A program made the position numbers and the translations under genes. From Symbiodinium natans (lineage: Eukaryota > Sar > Dinophyceae > Suessiales > Symbiodiniaceae), in NCBI GenBank assembly GCA_905221605.1, contig CAJNDS010002079.1:557001-621000 (forward strand): DNA of 64,000 nt, written 5' to 3'. Under the pieces are notes generated by a model that saw only the letters and a list, made by a program, of their open reading frames with translations, was not told the DNA's origin and did no database searches. This document shows, in pieces, positions 20,768-30,147 of the stretch. Within the stretch, counting starts at the first letter, position 1, and each line of letters opens with the position of its first letter.

Positions 20768-21456
20768 TAGTTGTCACTTTCAAGGGATGTCCTTCCGCTG
20801 GATGTGCACCGTTTATGTTGATGGGCTTAGGGCCATGGAACTGGGGGGGCGGGGGAAGGGGCCACAAACCCCAAGCCCCTATCCACCCCCAGGTGCTCAA
20901 ACCTTAAGCCCCAAAAATCCTGAAACCCTAAGCCCGAAACCCAAAGCCCTGAGCCCTAGGTTGAGATTTCAGGGACCTTGGGATTGACGTTTAGGCTTCA
21001 TGGCCTGTGGTGCTGGCTGGAGTTTTGAGGGGTAGGGGATTGTGGATTAAGCTTCTTATGGCTTAGTGTGCTTGTGCGCTTAGGGATAGGGTTTAAGGTT
21101 TAGGGTTCACGGTTTAGGGTCTCGGGTTTAGGGTTCGGGGTTAAGGGCATTGAGAATGTTTAGGGGCTTAGGTGTTCGGCGCCCTCAGCCCAGTCTCTAT
21201 AAACTGCCATCAAACGAAATTTGGCACGCCTCAACGCCCTCTCTTGGACATCTCAACCCGAAATTCCCTAACCCGAAGCCCCTAACCAAACCCTCACCGA
21301 ATAAGCGCCTGACCACGAAGCCCCTAAGTAGACCCTAAACCCTAAACCCTCAACACTAAACCCCTAAACCCCAGACTCCTAAATCCTCAACACTGAACCC
21401 CTAGGCCTCTAACCCCCTAAACCCTGAACCCTGCATGCCGCCACTCGTAGATGCAG

Positions 21457-21500
21457 GCTTCGCGGAGAAGCGCCTCCCTGAGGCAGGCGTTCTGTTCAGG
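21457..21500 (+). CDS. Coding exon, unknown protein
   Basis: Acceptor GTAGATGCAG, two leftover bases, FAEKRLPEAGVLFR, then GTTTGGGG. CCCTAAA lies upstream and G-strand repeat downstream. An ATG at 21434 in another frame is not favoured. Confidence 0.4.
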
Positions 21501-22221
21501 GTTTGGGGTTTAGGGGCTCATAGGGGTGCAGGGTTTGGGGTTTCGGTTTTAGGGCGTTCAAGCCCCCAAAATCCGGGGCCTATAGACGCCTATAGGCATG
21601 CTCCATGGGAACAGGGTTTGGCATTTCGTGGTTTAGGGGGTTTAGGTGTCTGGGGGTTGAGGGGTTTCACTCTGCGCTGAGCATCCCGCTGAACGCCATA
21701 CCTGACAGCCTCTTTAAGTACAGATTAGCAGTAACTGCCCTTGATTCGTAGGCATAACCCATAAGCAGTAGGTAAAAGGGTCCCAGGTAAACCCTAAACC
21801 CTGAACCAGACACCCTGAACCCTAAACCCGAAACCCCAAACGCTAAAACCCTAAACCCTAAACCCTGGGCTCAGGCGCACTGCTGGGATCACTCAGCTCG
21901 GACCCTAAGCCCAGAAGCTTAAGTCTCCAAGCCCTTAAACGGGTTTAGGGTTTAGGGTTTAGGGTTTGGGGTAAGCCGTAAGAACCCTGTGAACCCTAGA
22001 CCCTATAAAACCACAGCCTTAAACCCTAAACGCCTAGACCCCACACCCCAAAAAGCACTAAACTCTGATTCTTGTCAAGCCCCGACCCCTAAACCCTAAA
22101 CCCTAAACCCTAAACCCTAAACCCTAAACCCTAAACCCTGAACCCTGAACCCTGAACCCTAAACCCTAAACCCTAAATCCTAAACCCACCCTCCCCTCAC
22201 CCACCCCTCGTCGCCTTGCAG

Positions 22222-22275
22222 GGCTCGGGCACTGCCGAGGCAGGGAGGACTTGAGCAGGGACTTGCCAAAGTAGG
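22222..22275 (+). CDS. Coding exon with strong acceptor
   Basis: A pyrimidine-rich CCTCGTCGCCTTGCAG precedes one leftover base and ARALPRQGGLEQGLAKV, with GG left before GTTTAG. GG plus the first base of exon 22814 gives glycine, so the two exons are in phase. Confidence 0.5.
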
Positions 22276-22813
22276 GTTTAGGGTTTAGGGTTAGTAGGGC
22301 TTAGGGTTTGCAGGGCGCATAAAGACACGTACAGGGATTTGGGTTTGGGGTTTAGGGTTATTTGGGATGGGGTTTGGGGTTGAAGGTTTCTCGTCTGGGA
22401 GTGTAGGCTTGGGGTCTGTATGTTCAGGGTTTAGGGCCTAGAGCCCGACGAACTCTAACCCCTAAACCCTCGTAGCCAAGTCTTAGGCGGTTTAGGGTTA
22501 GGGTTTAGGGTGTAGGGTTTATGGTTTAGTTTTGAAGAAGTTTTGGCGCCTGGCTCTGGGAGGAAAGCGCAGGCTTGTTGAGCCTTTTTGTTTGTTCAGC
22601 CTGTTTGTCTTCTGGGGCCGAAACCCTAAACCCAAAACCCTAAACCCCATTTTGCCCTGGGGCCCTGCCTGGGGGTTTCCCGGAGTGTGGGGTGCAGGGC
22701 CTCCTGAAAAAAACTCAAAACCCTAAACCTTAAACCCCAAACTTTAAACCCTAAATCCTAAACGACCCAACGTCCTAAACCCTAAACAACCCCAAACCCT
22801 AAACCTTGTTAAG

Positions 22814-22890
22814 CTTGGACATGAGGAGCTCAACCCTTCCGGGCCCTGCTGATATCGAGCCGTTCATAGAGCCCCACTTGCTCCGACAGC
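22814..22890 (+). CDS. Coding exon, unknown protein
   Basis: Acceptor CTTGTTAAG, one leftover base, then LDMRSSTLPGPADIEPFIEP and HLLRQ. The end is uncertain: a GC donor near 22891 (CAGC|GCTTAA) or, without splicing, a TAG near 22905. In phase with 22222-22275. Confidence 0.45.
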
Positions 22891-23069
22891 GCTTAAGTCA
22901 TCCCTAGCCCCTCACGGTTTGGGGTTTTTGGGTTTGGGGTTGAGGGTTTGGGGTTGAGGGTTGAGGGTTGGGGGTTGAGGGTTGAGGGTTGAGGGTACGT
23001 TCCTAAGCCCCAACACCCTAAACCCTCAACTTTGGACCCCAAGGCCTAAGCCCCAAGCCTCTATCCCAA

Positions 23070-23163
23070 AGGATCCTACATAGTGTAGATTTTGGCCCTA
23101 AAGCTATTATATAGGAATCCCCTTTAAGGTCCAGGCATATACTATATGGGTACATGGATCCTT
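23070..23163. mobile_element. MITE-B foldback element, copy 1
   Basis: Begins GGATCCTACATAGTGTAG, with a middle GGCCCTAAAGCTATTATATA, and ends GGTACATGGATCC-like. Other copies at 42204-42302 and 63841-63935, and interrupted copies at 41463-41670 and 47173-47395. The ends are complementary (GGGTCCATGTACC / GGTACATGGACCC). Confidence 0.6.
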
Positions 23164-23342
23164 TACACCCCAAACCCTAAGCCCCAAAACCCTGAACCCG
23201 AGACCCTAAGGCCTAAGCCCCAAGCCGCCAAGCCTCTGTGACTGGGTTTGGAGTACAAAACTTTAATTCTGTTTTCGGTTCCGATTAAAGCCACTTCTAC
23301 CTAAAACGTATATACTTTTATCCAGGGTCTACTCCAAAGCAG

Positions 23343-23403
23343 GGGTGATACCTGGTCTTGGGAGGCTGCCTCTGCTGCTGCTTCCGCGGGCTCTGGCCGG
23401 GCA
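23343..23403 (+). CDS. Coding exon, alanine/serine-rich
   Basis: Acceptor CCAAAGCAG, one leftover base, then GDTWSWEAASAAASAGSGRA and donor GTTTCC. Low-complexity but fully open. Confidence 0.4.
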
Positions 23404-23740
23404 GTTTCCCCTCAAACCTAAAGCTGTTCGGTTTCGGGTTTAGGGTTTAGGGCTAGGGTTTAGGAACCCGAAACGCTAAACCCTAAACCCTAACCCCTAA
23501 CCCCTAAACCCCTAAACCCTAAACCCCATAAACCCCAAACCTATCAGGGATGAATTGCATAGTAGGACCCAGAGCTTCCCTCTCTTGGAGGGGGCTGAGG
23601 CTCCCTTGTAATCCCTAACCCCTAAACCCTAGACCCTAAACCCTAAGCCCTGAACCCTAAACCCTAAACCCTAAACCCTAAACCCTAAACCCTAAACCCT
23701 AAACCCTTTTTTGGAGGGGGCTTAGGCTCCTTACAGTAAA

Positions 23741-23800
23741 GGCCGCTAGTCGAGAAGGATGCTGCCGAGGCCCCTCTCGGATCAAGAGCCCTAAGCAGTT
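23741..23800 (+). CDS. Candidate coding exon
   Basis: Acceptor CAGTAAAG|G; two frames are open to the donor GTGTAG, one reading PLVEKDAAEAPLGSRALSSF. The phase cannot be fixed against its neighbours. Confidence 0.3.
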
Positions 23801-24114
23801 TTCGGTGTAGGGTCTAGGGTTTAGGGTTTAGGGTTTAGGGTTTAGGGGTTTAGGGGTTTAGGGGTTTAGGGGTTAGGGGTTTAGGGGTTTAGGGGTTTAG
23901 GGTCTAGGGTTTAGGGTTTAGGGTTTGTAGGATTCAAGGATCTGGGAACCCTGAACTTTTGTAGCCTTGAGTAAGCCCTGAAACCTGAACCTTTCACTAT
24001 CCCAAATCTGCAACATTTTGCAGACCTAAACACCTAAACACAAATGCCACCCTAAACTCTAAACTCCAGGGTCCAGACCCCTGTAAACTTTCCCAAGCCT
24101 CATGCCCGAAAACT

Positions 24115-24214
24115 TTGGGATGTTCCCCCTTATACTATCAGTCCTTAATAGGGATTATCATCGTACCCCCTATTGTCATCCCAGGAGCTGTTAGTATAAG
24201 GGGGAACATCCCAA
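24115..24214. mobile_element. MITE-A foldback element, copy 3 (best preserved)
   Basis: Near-perfect 100-bp palindrome: TTGGGATGTTCCCCCTTATA at the left, GTATAAGGGGGAACATCCCA at the right, with inner blocks AATAGGGATTA and complementary remnants. Confidence 0.8.
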
Positions 24215-24327
24215 CCTAAAACCCTAAACCCTAAACCCTAAACCCTAAACCCTAAACCCTAAACCCTAAACCCTAAATACTCTCGGGCCGAAGGTCCCAA
24301 CCCAAAACCCTCAACTCCGTCCCCAAG

Positions 24328-24400
24328 ACCATCATGTTGCCTGGCTACGTGTCAGGAGCGGATGTGGCTTTCAGCCTGGTGGAGGCCGCACAAGAGGAGG
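24328..24400 (+). CDS. Coding exon upstream of the KH domains
   Basis: Acceptor GTCCCCAAG, 24 codons (TIMLPGYVSGADVAFSLVEA, AQEE) and one base before GTTTAG. It probably belongs to the KH-protein gene, but its phase does not match exon 25193, so an intervening exon is missing. Confidence 0.5.
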
Positions 24401-25079
24401 GTTTAGGGGGTAGGGTTTAGGGTTTAGAGTTTAGGGTTGAGGGTTGAGGGTTTAGGGTTTAATCAGGGTATAACTACTCAAGAGATTGTGGTGGAGGGAT
24501 TTGGGTTCAGAATCATCAGTTTTTAACTAGTATTAGGTATTGTAAAATGGCTTAAGGACTAAACCCTAAACCGTAAACCCTAAACCCTAAACCCTAAATA
24601 AGACTATGTTCCCCCGGGAAGCCCCGAAGCCGACGCAAGCCCTGAGCCTAAAAGGCCGAGCCCTAAGCCCTACAGCCTAAGCCCTAAACCCGAAGCCCTA
24701 AGCCCTAAACCCTAAACCCTAAACCCTAAATCGTAAGCCCTAAACCCTAAACCCTAAACCCTAAATCCTAAACCCTACCCCAAGGCTCCAATGCAGTTCC
24801 TTTTTGGGTTAGTTATAGGGGATTCCAGCATACTACCCCAAAAAGGTACTACATAGGAGCTTTGGGTAAACTTCAAGCTCAAACCCTACATGCTAAATGA
24901 GCTCGTGCGACAAGTTCAGTAGGTTTCTCTGAGACACGGAGCCCTAAACCCCCAAACCACCAAAAAAGCCAGCAAAACGCCTCTGTCTGAGAACCCGAAA
25001 CCCTAAACCCCTAAGCCCCTAAACCCCTAAACCCCCAAACCCCTAAACCCCTAAACCCCTAACCCTAAACCCTAAACCC

Positions 25080-25203
25080 CTAAGGTCCCGGAGTCAACCC
25101 TAAACCCGAAGCCCTAAACCCTAAACCCTAAGCCCTAAGCCCTAAGCCCTAAACCCTAAACCCTAAACCCCCTAAACCCCCTAAACCCTAAGGTCCCGGA
25201 GTC
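25080..25203. repeat. CCCTAAA-type tract flanked by a 16-bp duplicated exon start
   Basis: CTAAGGTCCCGGAGTC occurs at 25080-25095 and at 25188-25203. The second copy is the start of KH exon 1; the first runs straight into CCCTAAA-type repeat. The layout is that of an insertion that duplicated its target. Confidence 0.7.
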
Positions 25204-28200
25204 GCAGCTGGGCTTGCTCATCGGGAAGGGAGGCGTCGGCATCAAGCAGATCCAGGCTCGGGGGGGGGGAGGGTTTAGGGTTTAGGGTTTAGGGTTTAGG
25301 GTTTAGGGTTTAGGGTTTAGGGTTTAGGGTTTAGGGTTTAGGGTTTAGGGTTTAGGGTTTAGGGTTTAGGGTTTAGGGTTTAGGGTTTAGGGTTTAGGGT
25401 TTAGGGTTTAGGGTTTAGGGTTTAGGGTTTAGGGTTTAGGGTTTTAGGGTTTAGGGTTTAGGGTTTAGGGTTTAGGGTTTAGGGTTTAGGGTTTAGGGTC
25501 ATATACCGGAGGAAGTTTCAAGGGACTTCAACCTCGGTAGGGTTTGGGACCCTTGGGTTTGGGGACCCTGTGAACAGATCCTCGTTTAAAGGCGCCCAGC
25601 TTCGAATATGTACTAGGAGGTATGGGCCTGAAGGGTGAAAGTTTGACTCCCGAAAGCTTCTAAACCCTGCCCAGATTTTTGAAGGCTCCTATGAAGTATC
25701 TTTTGGCAATATACTGGAATCCCCTTTAACGAACCCGAGAAGGAACTACATCGATTAGATCCTTCAGGTAAGCCCAAAACCCTCCCAAACCCTTGTATGG
25801 TCCAAGGCCTGCGCGCAAGGTGGGTGGCGCACAAAGCAAGAAAAAGCCCAAGGGGGCCAGCACGAAAGCCTTTTCCAAAGCTCATCGAGGAGATCAGACG
25901 CCTCAAGGCATAAGCAGAGAAGATCAGCCTGGAACAAAGTCTGCCAACAACCCGGCTCCTCTGTGCCTGGAGGCTTATTTTAGGTTCTTTTTTTTGTTTT
26001 AAGGTTGCAGCTTTGCATGTACCCGGTTGAGGATCTAGGGCCCAGAGTAGGCCCAAATTGCATAAGGGACCTAATAAAGTAGCCTAAGAAGGGATCGGGT
26101 GGGGGGTGGCACGGGCAAGGGCGTGGCGTGGCTTTGGTCCTTTAAGAAGAGACTCAGGATTGGAAGCTCGGCGTTTATAGGATGAAGTTGAGGGTTTAGG
26201 GATTAGGGTTTAGGTAGGGTTTTGGGTTGGCTTCGATGTTGGAAGCCTAAAGGTAGTGCCCTTTTGCGGATTGTTTGGTGGGAGATCTTTTCAGTGAAAA
26301 TTGCGCAGGAAAATCCAAGCGCCCCTTACATTCGGAGTCTACGCCGGGTTATAACCCTAATAACCCTAGAATCCTGTAGCTGTAGCCCGTAACCCTGCAA
26401 CCCTAAACCCTATAACCACCCTACAGCCCTTAACCCTAAAACCCTGTAACCCTAAACCCTACACCCTTAACCCTAAGGCAGCTCTTGCGGGTGTGAGGCC
26501 GACACTGGTGCCATCGTGTGCGTGGGCAAGCTTTGCAATGACGAAGGCAACATCCAATAAAAGTTCCGATCGGATAAGGGCAGGTAGGGTTTAGGGTTTG
26601 GGGTTTGTGGTTTTTGGTTTAGGGTTTGCAGGTTTTGTGAGGTTGATAGGGGTTTGATAGCGTTTCTGGCGTTTCTGAGCTGTGTAGGGTTCCTAGGGTT
26701 TCTTGGCGGTACAGGGTTTCTAAGGGGGTAGAGGGTTTCTTCGGCTTTTGGGGTATCGGGTTTTTAGGGTTTCTAGGGTGTCTAGGGCAGCGGGTACAGG
26801 TGACTGGACTGAAAAATCTTCTTAGGGTTCTTAAGGGAGGGGGTTTCCCTAAACCCTAAACCCTAAACCCTAAACCGTGTTACAGTCGTGGAGGGGGGGG
26901 GGGGGGAACTTGGTTAGGGAGCCTTTACGGAGTACTGGGGCACCTTGGGTTAGGCCCCTGAACCCCCCCCCCCCCTCCACGACTGTAACACGGTTTAGGG
27001 TTTAGGGTTTAGGGTTTAGGGTTCTCGTGCGTCTAGGGTTTCTCGGTTTTCTTGCTTGCCCCGTGGGTATCATGGTTCGTTGTGTTGCGGGGTCGGGATC
27101 CCTTCCAGGACCAAAATTCATCCCTGTGCTTTTGTAGATGCTTGACGATTTTCGGGCGCTTCGTAGTAGTCGGCACCTCCACCAGTCTTGGGATCTGAGG
27201 TTCAGGCTTTAGGGTTTATAAGGTCTATTCCAGCAGCAGGCGCATGGGCTCCTTTGCCATCCCCGCAAGTTCCTAAGCCACAGTTTCGGTGACGCGGAAC
27301 GCCTGCAAACCCTAAATGCCCAGCCGCGTAAACCCTAAACCCTAAACCCTAAACCCTGAACCCTAAACCCTAGACCCTAAACCCTAAACCCTAAACCCTA
27401 AACCCTAAACCCTAAACCCTAAACCCTTTGAAAATCCTTGAGCCCGGACCGGCTTTGAAATCGAGTGCCAGGAGCACGCAAAGTTTGCGTGACGGGTAGC
27501 GGCCGCCTCAGCCAGGCTTTGACCCGCAACCCCAACCCCAAACCCTAAACCCTAAACCCTAAACCCTAAACCCTAAACCCTAAACCCTAAACCCTAAACC
27601 CTAAACCCTAAACCGTCGCTCTTGGCCACAAAGATGCCAACGCGAGTTTGAAGCCGACGGGTCGCAGGGCGCACCCGAGAAACAGCGGTCTCGAAATTTT
27701 GGGTTCTGGGTTTCGGGCATCTGTGAATGAATGCCTCAATCGCTGTGTAGTTCTTCTGTGGGACCCAATATTAGGATCCTCTCATCATTTTTTGCGCCCC
27801 AAGAAGGTACCCCCAATATCGTAAACCCCCCAAAATAGCGACCTTGGCACCATGGCTGCTTCGTTGGGCATCTTCGGTCGGTTTCTCGCTCTCTACCTAC
27901 TCTCTGCGGGACATCTGGCCCCTAGACTATCCAATCCCTTTCCCCCCGAATTGATATTAAACTTCCCTACCCCCCTAACTCATACTATACTATTAACTCA
28001 TCCCCTCGTCCCCAAAACCCGAAACCTTAAACCCTACCTTCGCCACCCGAACCCCCAAACCCCAAACCCCAAGCCCCAAACCCCAAACCCTAAACCCCAA
28101 ACCCTAAACCCCAAACCCCCAGCCCGAAACCCCAAACCCTAAACCCCAAACCCCCAGCCCTAAACCCTAAACCCTAAACCCCCAAACCCTAAACCCTAAA

Positions 28201-28413
28201 CCCTAAACTGACTAACTGCCCCGCCCAAGGTGCCGAAGCCCAGATGGCCAAACCCTAAACCCTAAACCCTAAACCCCAAACCCCAAACCCTAAACCCTAA
28301 ACCCTAAACCCTAAAACCCTCAACCCTAAACTCCAAACCAAACCCTAAGGTGCCGAAGCCCAGATGGCCGCCCAAGCCCTGATCCAAAAGAAGCTGGTGG
28401 AGTGGGCCGAGAA
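25193..28413 (+). CDS. KH domain 1 of a multi-KH RNA-binding protein (4 exons)
   Basis: Exons 25193-25255, 26498-26546, 27472-27495 and 28350-28413 join without a frame break. Exon 1 has VPESQLGLLIGKGG then VGIKQIQ, with the GKGG loop that holds RNA bases. Exon 2 adds ADTGAIVCVGKLCNDE. The 24-nt exon 3 adds ARKVCVT, the last strand. Exon 4 gives AEAQMAAQALIQKKL then VEWAEK, the final helix. Split codons GGA and GGT form exactly at the junctions. Introns use GCTCGG, GCAACA and GTAGCG donors. Exon 4 may extend to 28429, where GTTTGG offers another donor. The closest general type is eukaryotic KH type I, as in PCBP/vigilin-like proteins; no specific orthologue is claimed. Confidence 0.85.
25271..25499 (+). 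repeat. Longest TTTAGGG array, about 32 units
   Basis: Almost perfect TTTAGGG tandem with one extra T near 25444. It begins about 15 bases after the GC donor of KH exon 1, at the 5' end of that intron. Confidence 0.97.
26847..27021. repeat. Perfect long inverted repeat with telomeric ends
   Basis: The left arm 26847-26907 has four CCCTAAA units, then CCGTGTTACAGTCGTGGAGG and poly-G. The right arm 26963-27021 is its complement: poly-C, then CCACGACTGTAACACGG and four TTTAGGG units. About 58 bp pair perfectly around a 55-base loop. It lies inside the second intron of KH domain 1. Confidence 0.9.
27325..27428 (-). repeat. CCCTAAA array upstream of the 24-nt KH exon
   Basis: About 14 units with CCCTGAA and CCCTAGA variants, ending 43 bases before exon 27472. 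Confidence 0.9.
28227..28369. repeat. CCCTAAA tract flanked by a 23-bp duplicated exon start
   Basis: A 23-base sequence containing GGTGCCGAAGCCCAGATGGC occurs at 28227-28249 and 28347-28369. The second copy is the beginning of KH exon 4; the first stops abruptly at CCCTAAA repeat. This matches the arrangement at 25080-25203. Confidence 0.75.
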
Positions 28414-28434
28414 GGCAAGGCAACAGTCTGTTTG

Positions 28435-28680
28435 GGGTTTAGGGTTTAGGGTTTAGGGTTTAGGGTTTAGGGTTTAGGGTTTAGGGGTTTAGGGGTTTAG
28501 GGGTTTAGGGGTTTAGGGGTTTAGGGGTTTAGGGGTTTAGGGTTTAGGGTTTAGGGTTTTGCTGGGTTTAGGGTTTAGGGTTTAGGGTTCAGGGTTTAGG
28601 GTTTAGGGTTCAGTTTTAGGGTTCAGGGTTAGGTTTTAAGGGTTTAGGGGTTTAGGGGTTTAGGGTTTTGCTGGGTTCAG
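28435..28680 (+). repeat. TTTAGGG array with TTTAGGGG patch
   Basis: Ordinary units, about eight TTTAGGGG units, then degenerate copies. It starts immediately after KH exon 4. Confidence 0.9.
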
Positions 28681-29449
28681 GGTTTTAGGGTACAGGGGGG
28701 TTTAACGTATCGGGCTTAGGGTTACTTGGGACTGCTTCTTCTAAGCCCTAAAACCCGGATAACCTAACCCAAACCCTAAACCCCTAAACCCCTAAACCCC
28801 TCAAAAGTTTGTTTGTGGTTTGAGGGTTTGGGGGCTTTGTGCTTTGGCTGGATTATCCCCCCACCACATTGCTTCGTCCTCAGTTGGGCTCAGCAGCTTG
28901 CGGCCGTCTGTATCGTCAGGGTTCAGGGTTTGCGGATGAGGGTTTAGGGTTTAGGGTTTAGTGGGCGGGGGGGAGAAGGGGGGGGGTTCCCAGATGACCA
29001 ATGTACCCATACATCGGCTTGCGCTTACAAACAAGAACTACAGCGCCGCCACCCCCCCCCCCCCAAAAAAAAAAAAAAAAGTAATGATAATAAACATGTA
29101 AAATAATACTTACTAACAATAGCAAGAAGAATTCTCAGCAATTCAATGGATAGAGCGCCCTAAACCCCATGCCCCTACCTTTTTCTTGAGGATTGTGCGT
29201 CATTCGGCTGTACTGCTTCTTGACAGAAGCTTCCTGAGCCGTAAGCCCCTAACCCTAAACTCTAAACCATGAAACCTCTCGACCCCAAAGCCCTCAAGCC
29301 CTGTAACGCGGTTTAAGGTTTAGGGTTTAGGGTTCAGGGTTTACGGTTTAGAATGTAGGGTTTAGGTTTTAGGGCACCCAAGCAACCCTGAACTCATAAA
29401 CACTCTTGAACCCTAAACGCCCCAAGGCCTAAGGCCCCCCCCCACCACA

Positions 29450-29520
29450 AAAGGATGCAAAGAAGAATCAGAAGCCCGTTACCAGCATTGTGGAGGCGCC
29501 TCTCTCTGGAAGAAACCTCG
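29450..29520 (+). CDS. Coding exon just before KH domain 2
   Basis: After CAAAAGGATGCAAAG the frame reads KNQKPVTSIVEAPLSGRNLG, followed by G-rich sequence with no clear donor. The position and the TSIVEAPLS strand suggest it leads into KH domain 2. Confidence 0.4.
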
Positions 29521-29697
29521 GGGGGTTGGGGCTTGGGTGGGAGTTCGGGGTGTTTCTTCGAGCTCAGGGTTAAGGGTCGTTCCGAGTTTAGGTTGAACGG
29601 TGTTTGAAAGTTTGAAAGTTTGGAGGTTTAGGGTTTAGGGTTTAGGGTTTAGGGTTTAGGGTTTAGGGTTTAGGGTTTAGGGTTTAGGGGTTGAGTG

Positions 29698-30130
29698 CGG
29701 GGGGGGTGGGGGGGGTGGGGGGGGTGGGGGGGGTGGGGGGGGTGGGGGGGTGGGTGGGGGGGGTGGGGGGGTGGGGGGGGGTGGGGGGGGGGGTGGGGGG
29801 GGGGGGGTGGGGGGGGTGGGGGGGGTGGGGGGGGTGGGGGGGGTGGGGGGGGGTGGGGGGGGGGGGGGGGGTGGGGGGGGGTGGGGGGGGGGGGTGGGGG
29901 GGGGGTGGGGGGGGGGGGGGGGTGGGGGGGGTGGGGGGGGTGGGGGGGGTGGGGGGGGTGGGGGGGGTGGGGGGGGGTGGGGGGGGTGGGGGGGGTGGGG
30001 GGGGTGGGGGGGGTTGGGGGGGGTGGGGGGGGGTGGGGGGGGGGTGGGGGGGGGTGGGGGGGGGGGGGGGGGTGGGTGGGGGGGTGGGGGGGGGTGGGGG
30101 GGGGGTGGGGGGGGTGGGGGGGCTGGGGGG
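29698..30130 (+). repeat. GGGGGGGT-type minisatellite, about 430 bp
   Basis: Runs of 6-16 G separated by single T, typically 8-bp spacing, with no C and almost no A. It follows a TTTAGGG array and ends 18 bases before KH exon 30148. Open frames on both strands here are only glycine, proline and histidine repeats. Strong G-quadruplex potential on the + strand and in the pre-mRNA. Confidence 0.95.
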
Positions 30131-30147
30131 GCTCCGACACGCGCGAG

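Noticed and set aside
27640-27700. Open island FEADGSQGAPEKQR between KH exons 3 and 4
   Set aside because: Including it would disrupt the KH domain, whose flanking exons already join in phase.
27852-28142. ATG-started frame with a signal-peptide-like start (MAASLGIFGRFLALYLL)
   Set aside because: It runs into telomeric repeat, lies inside a KH intron, and has no supporting splice site or homology; kept only as a note.
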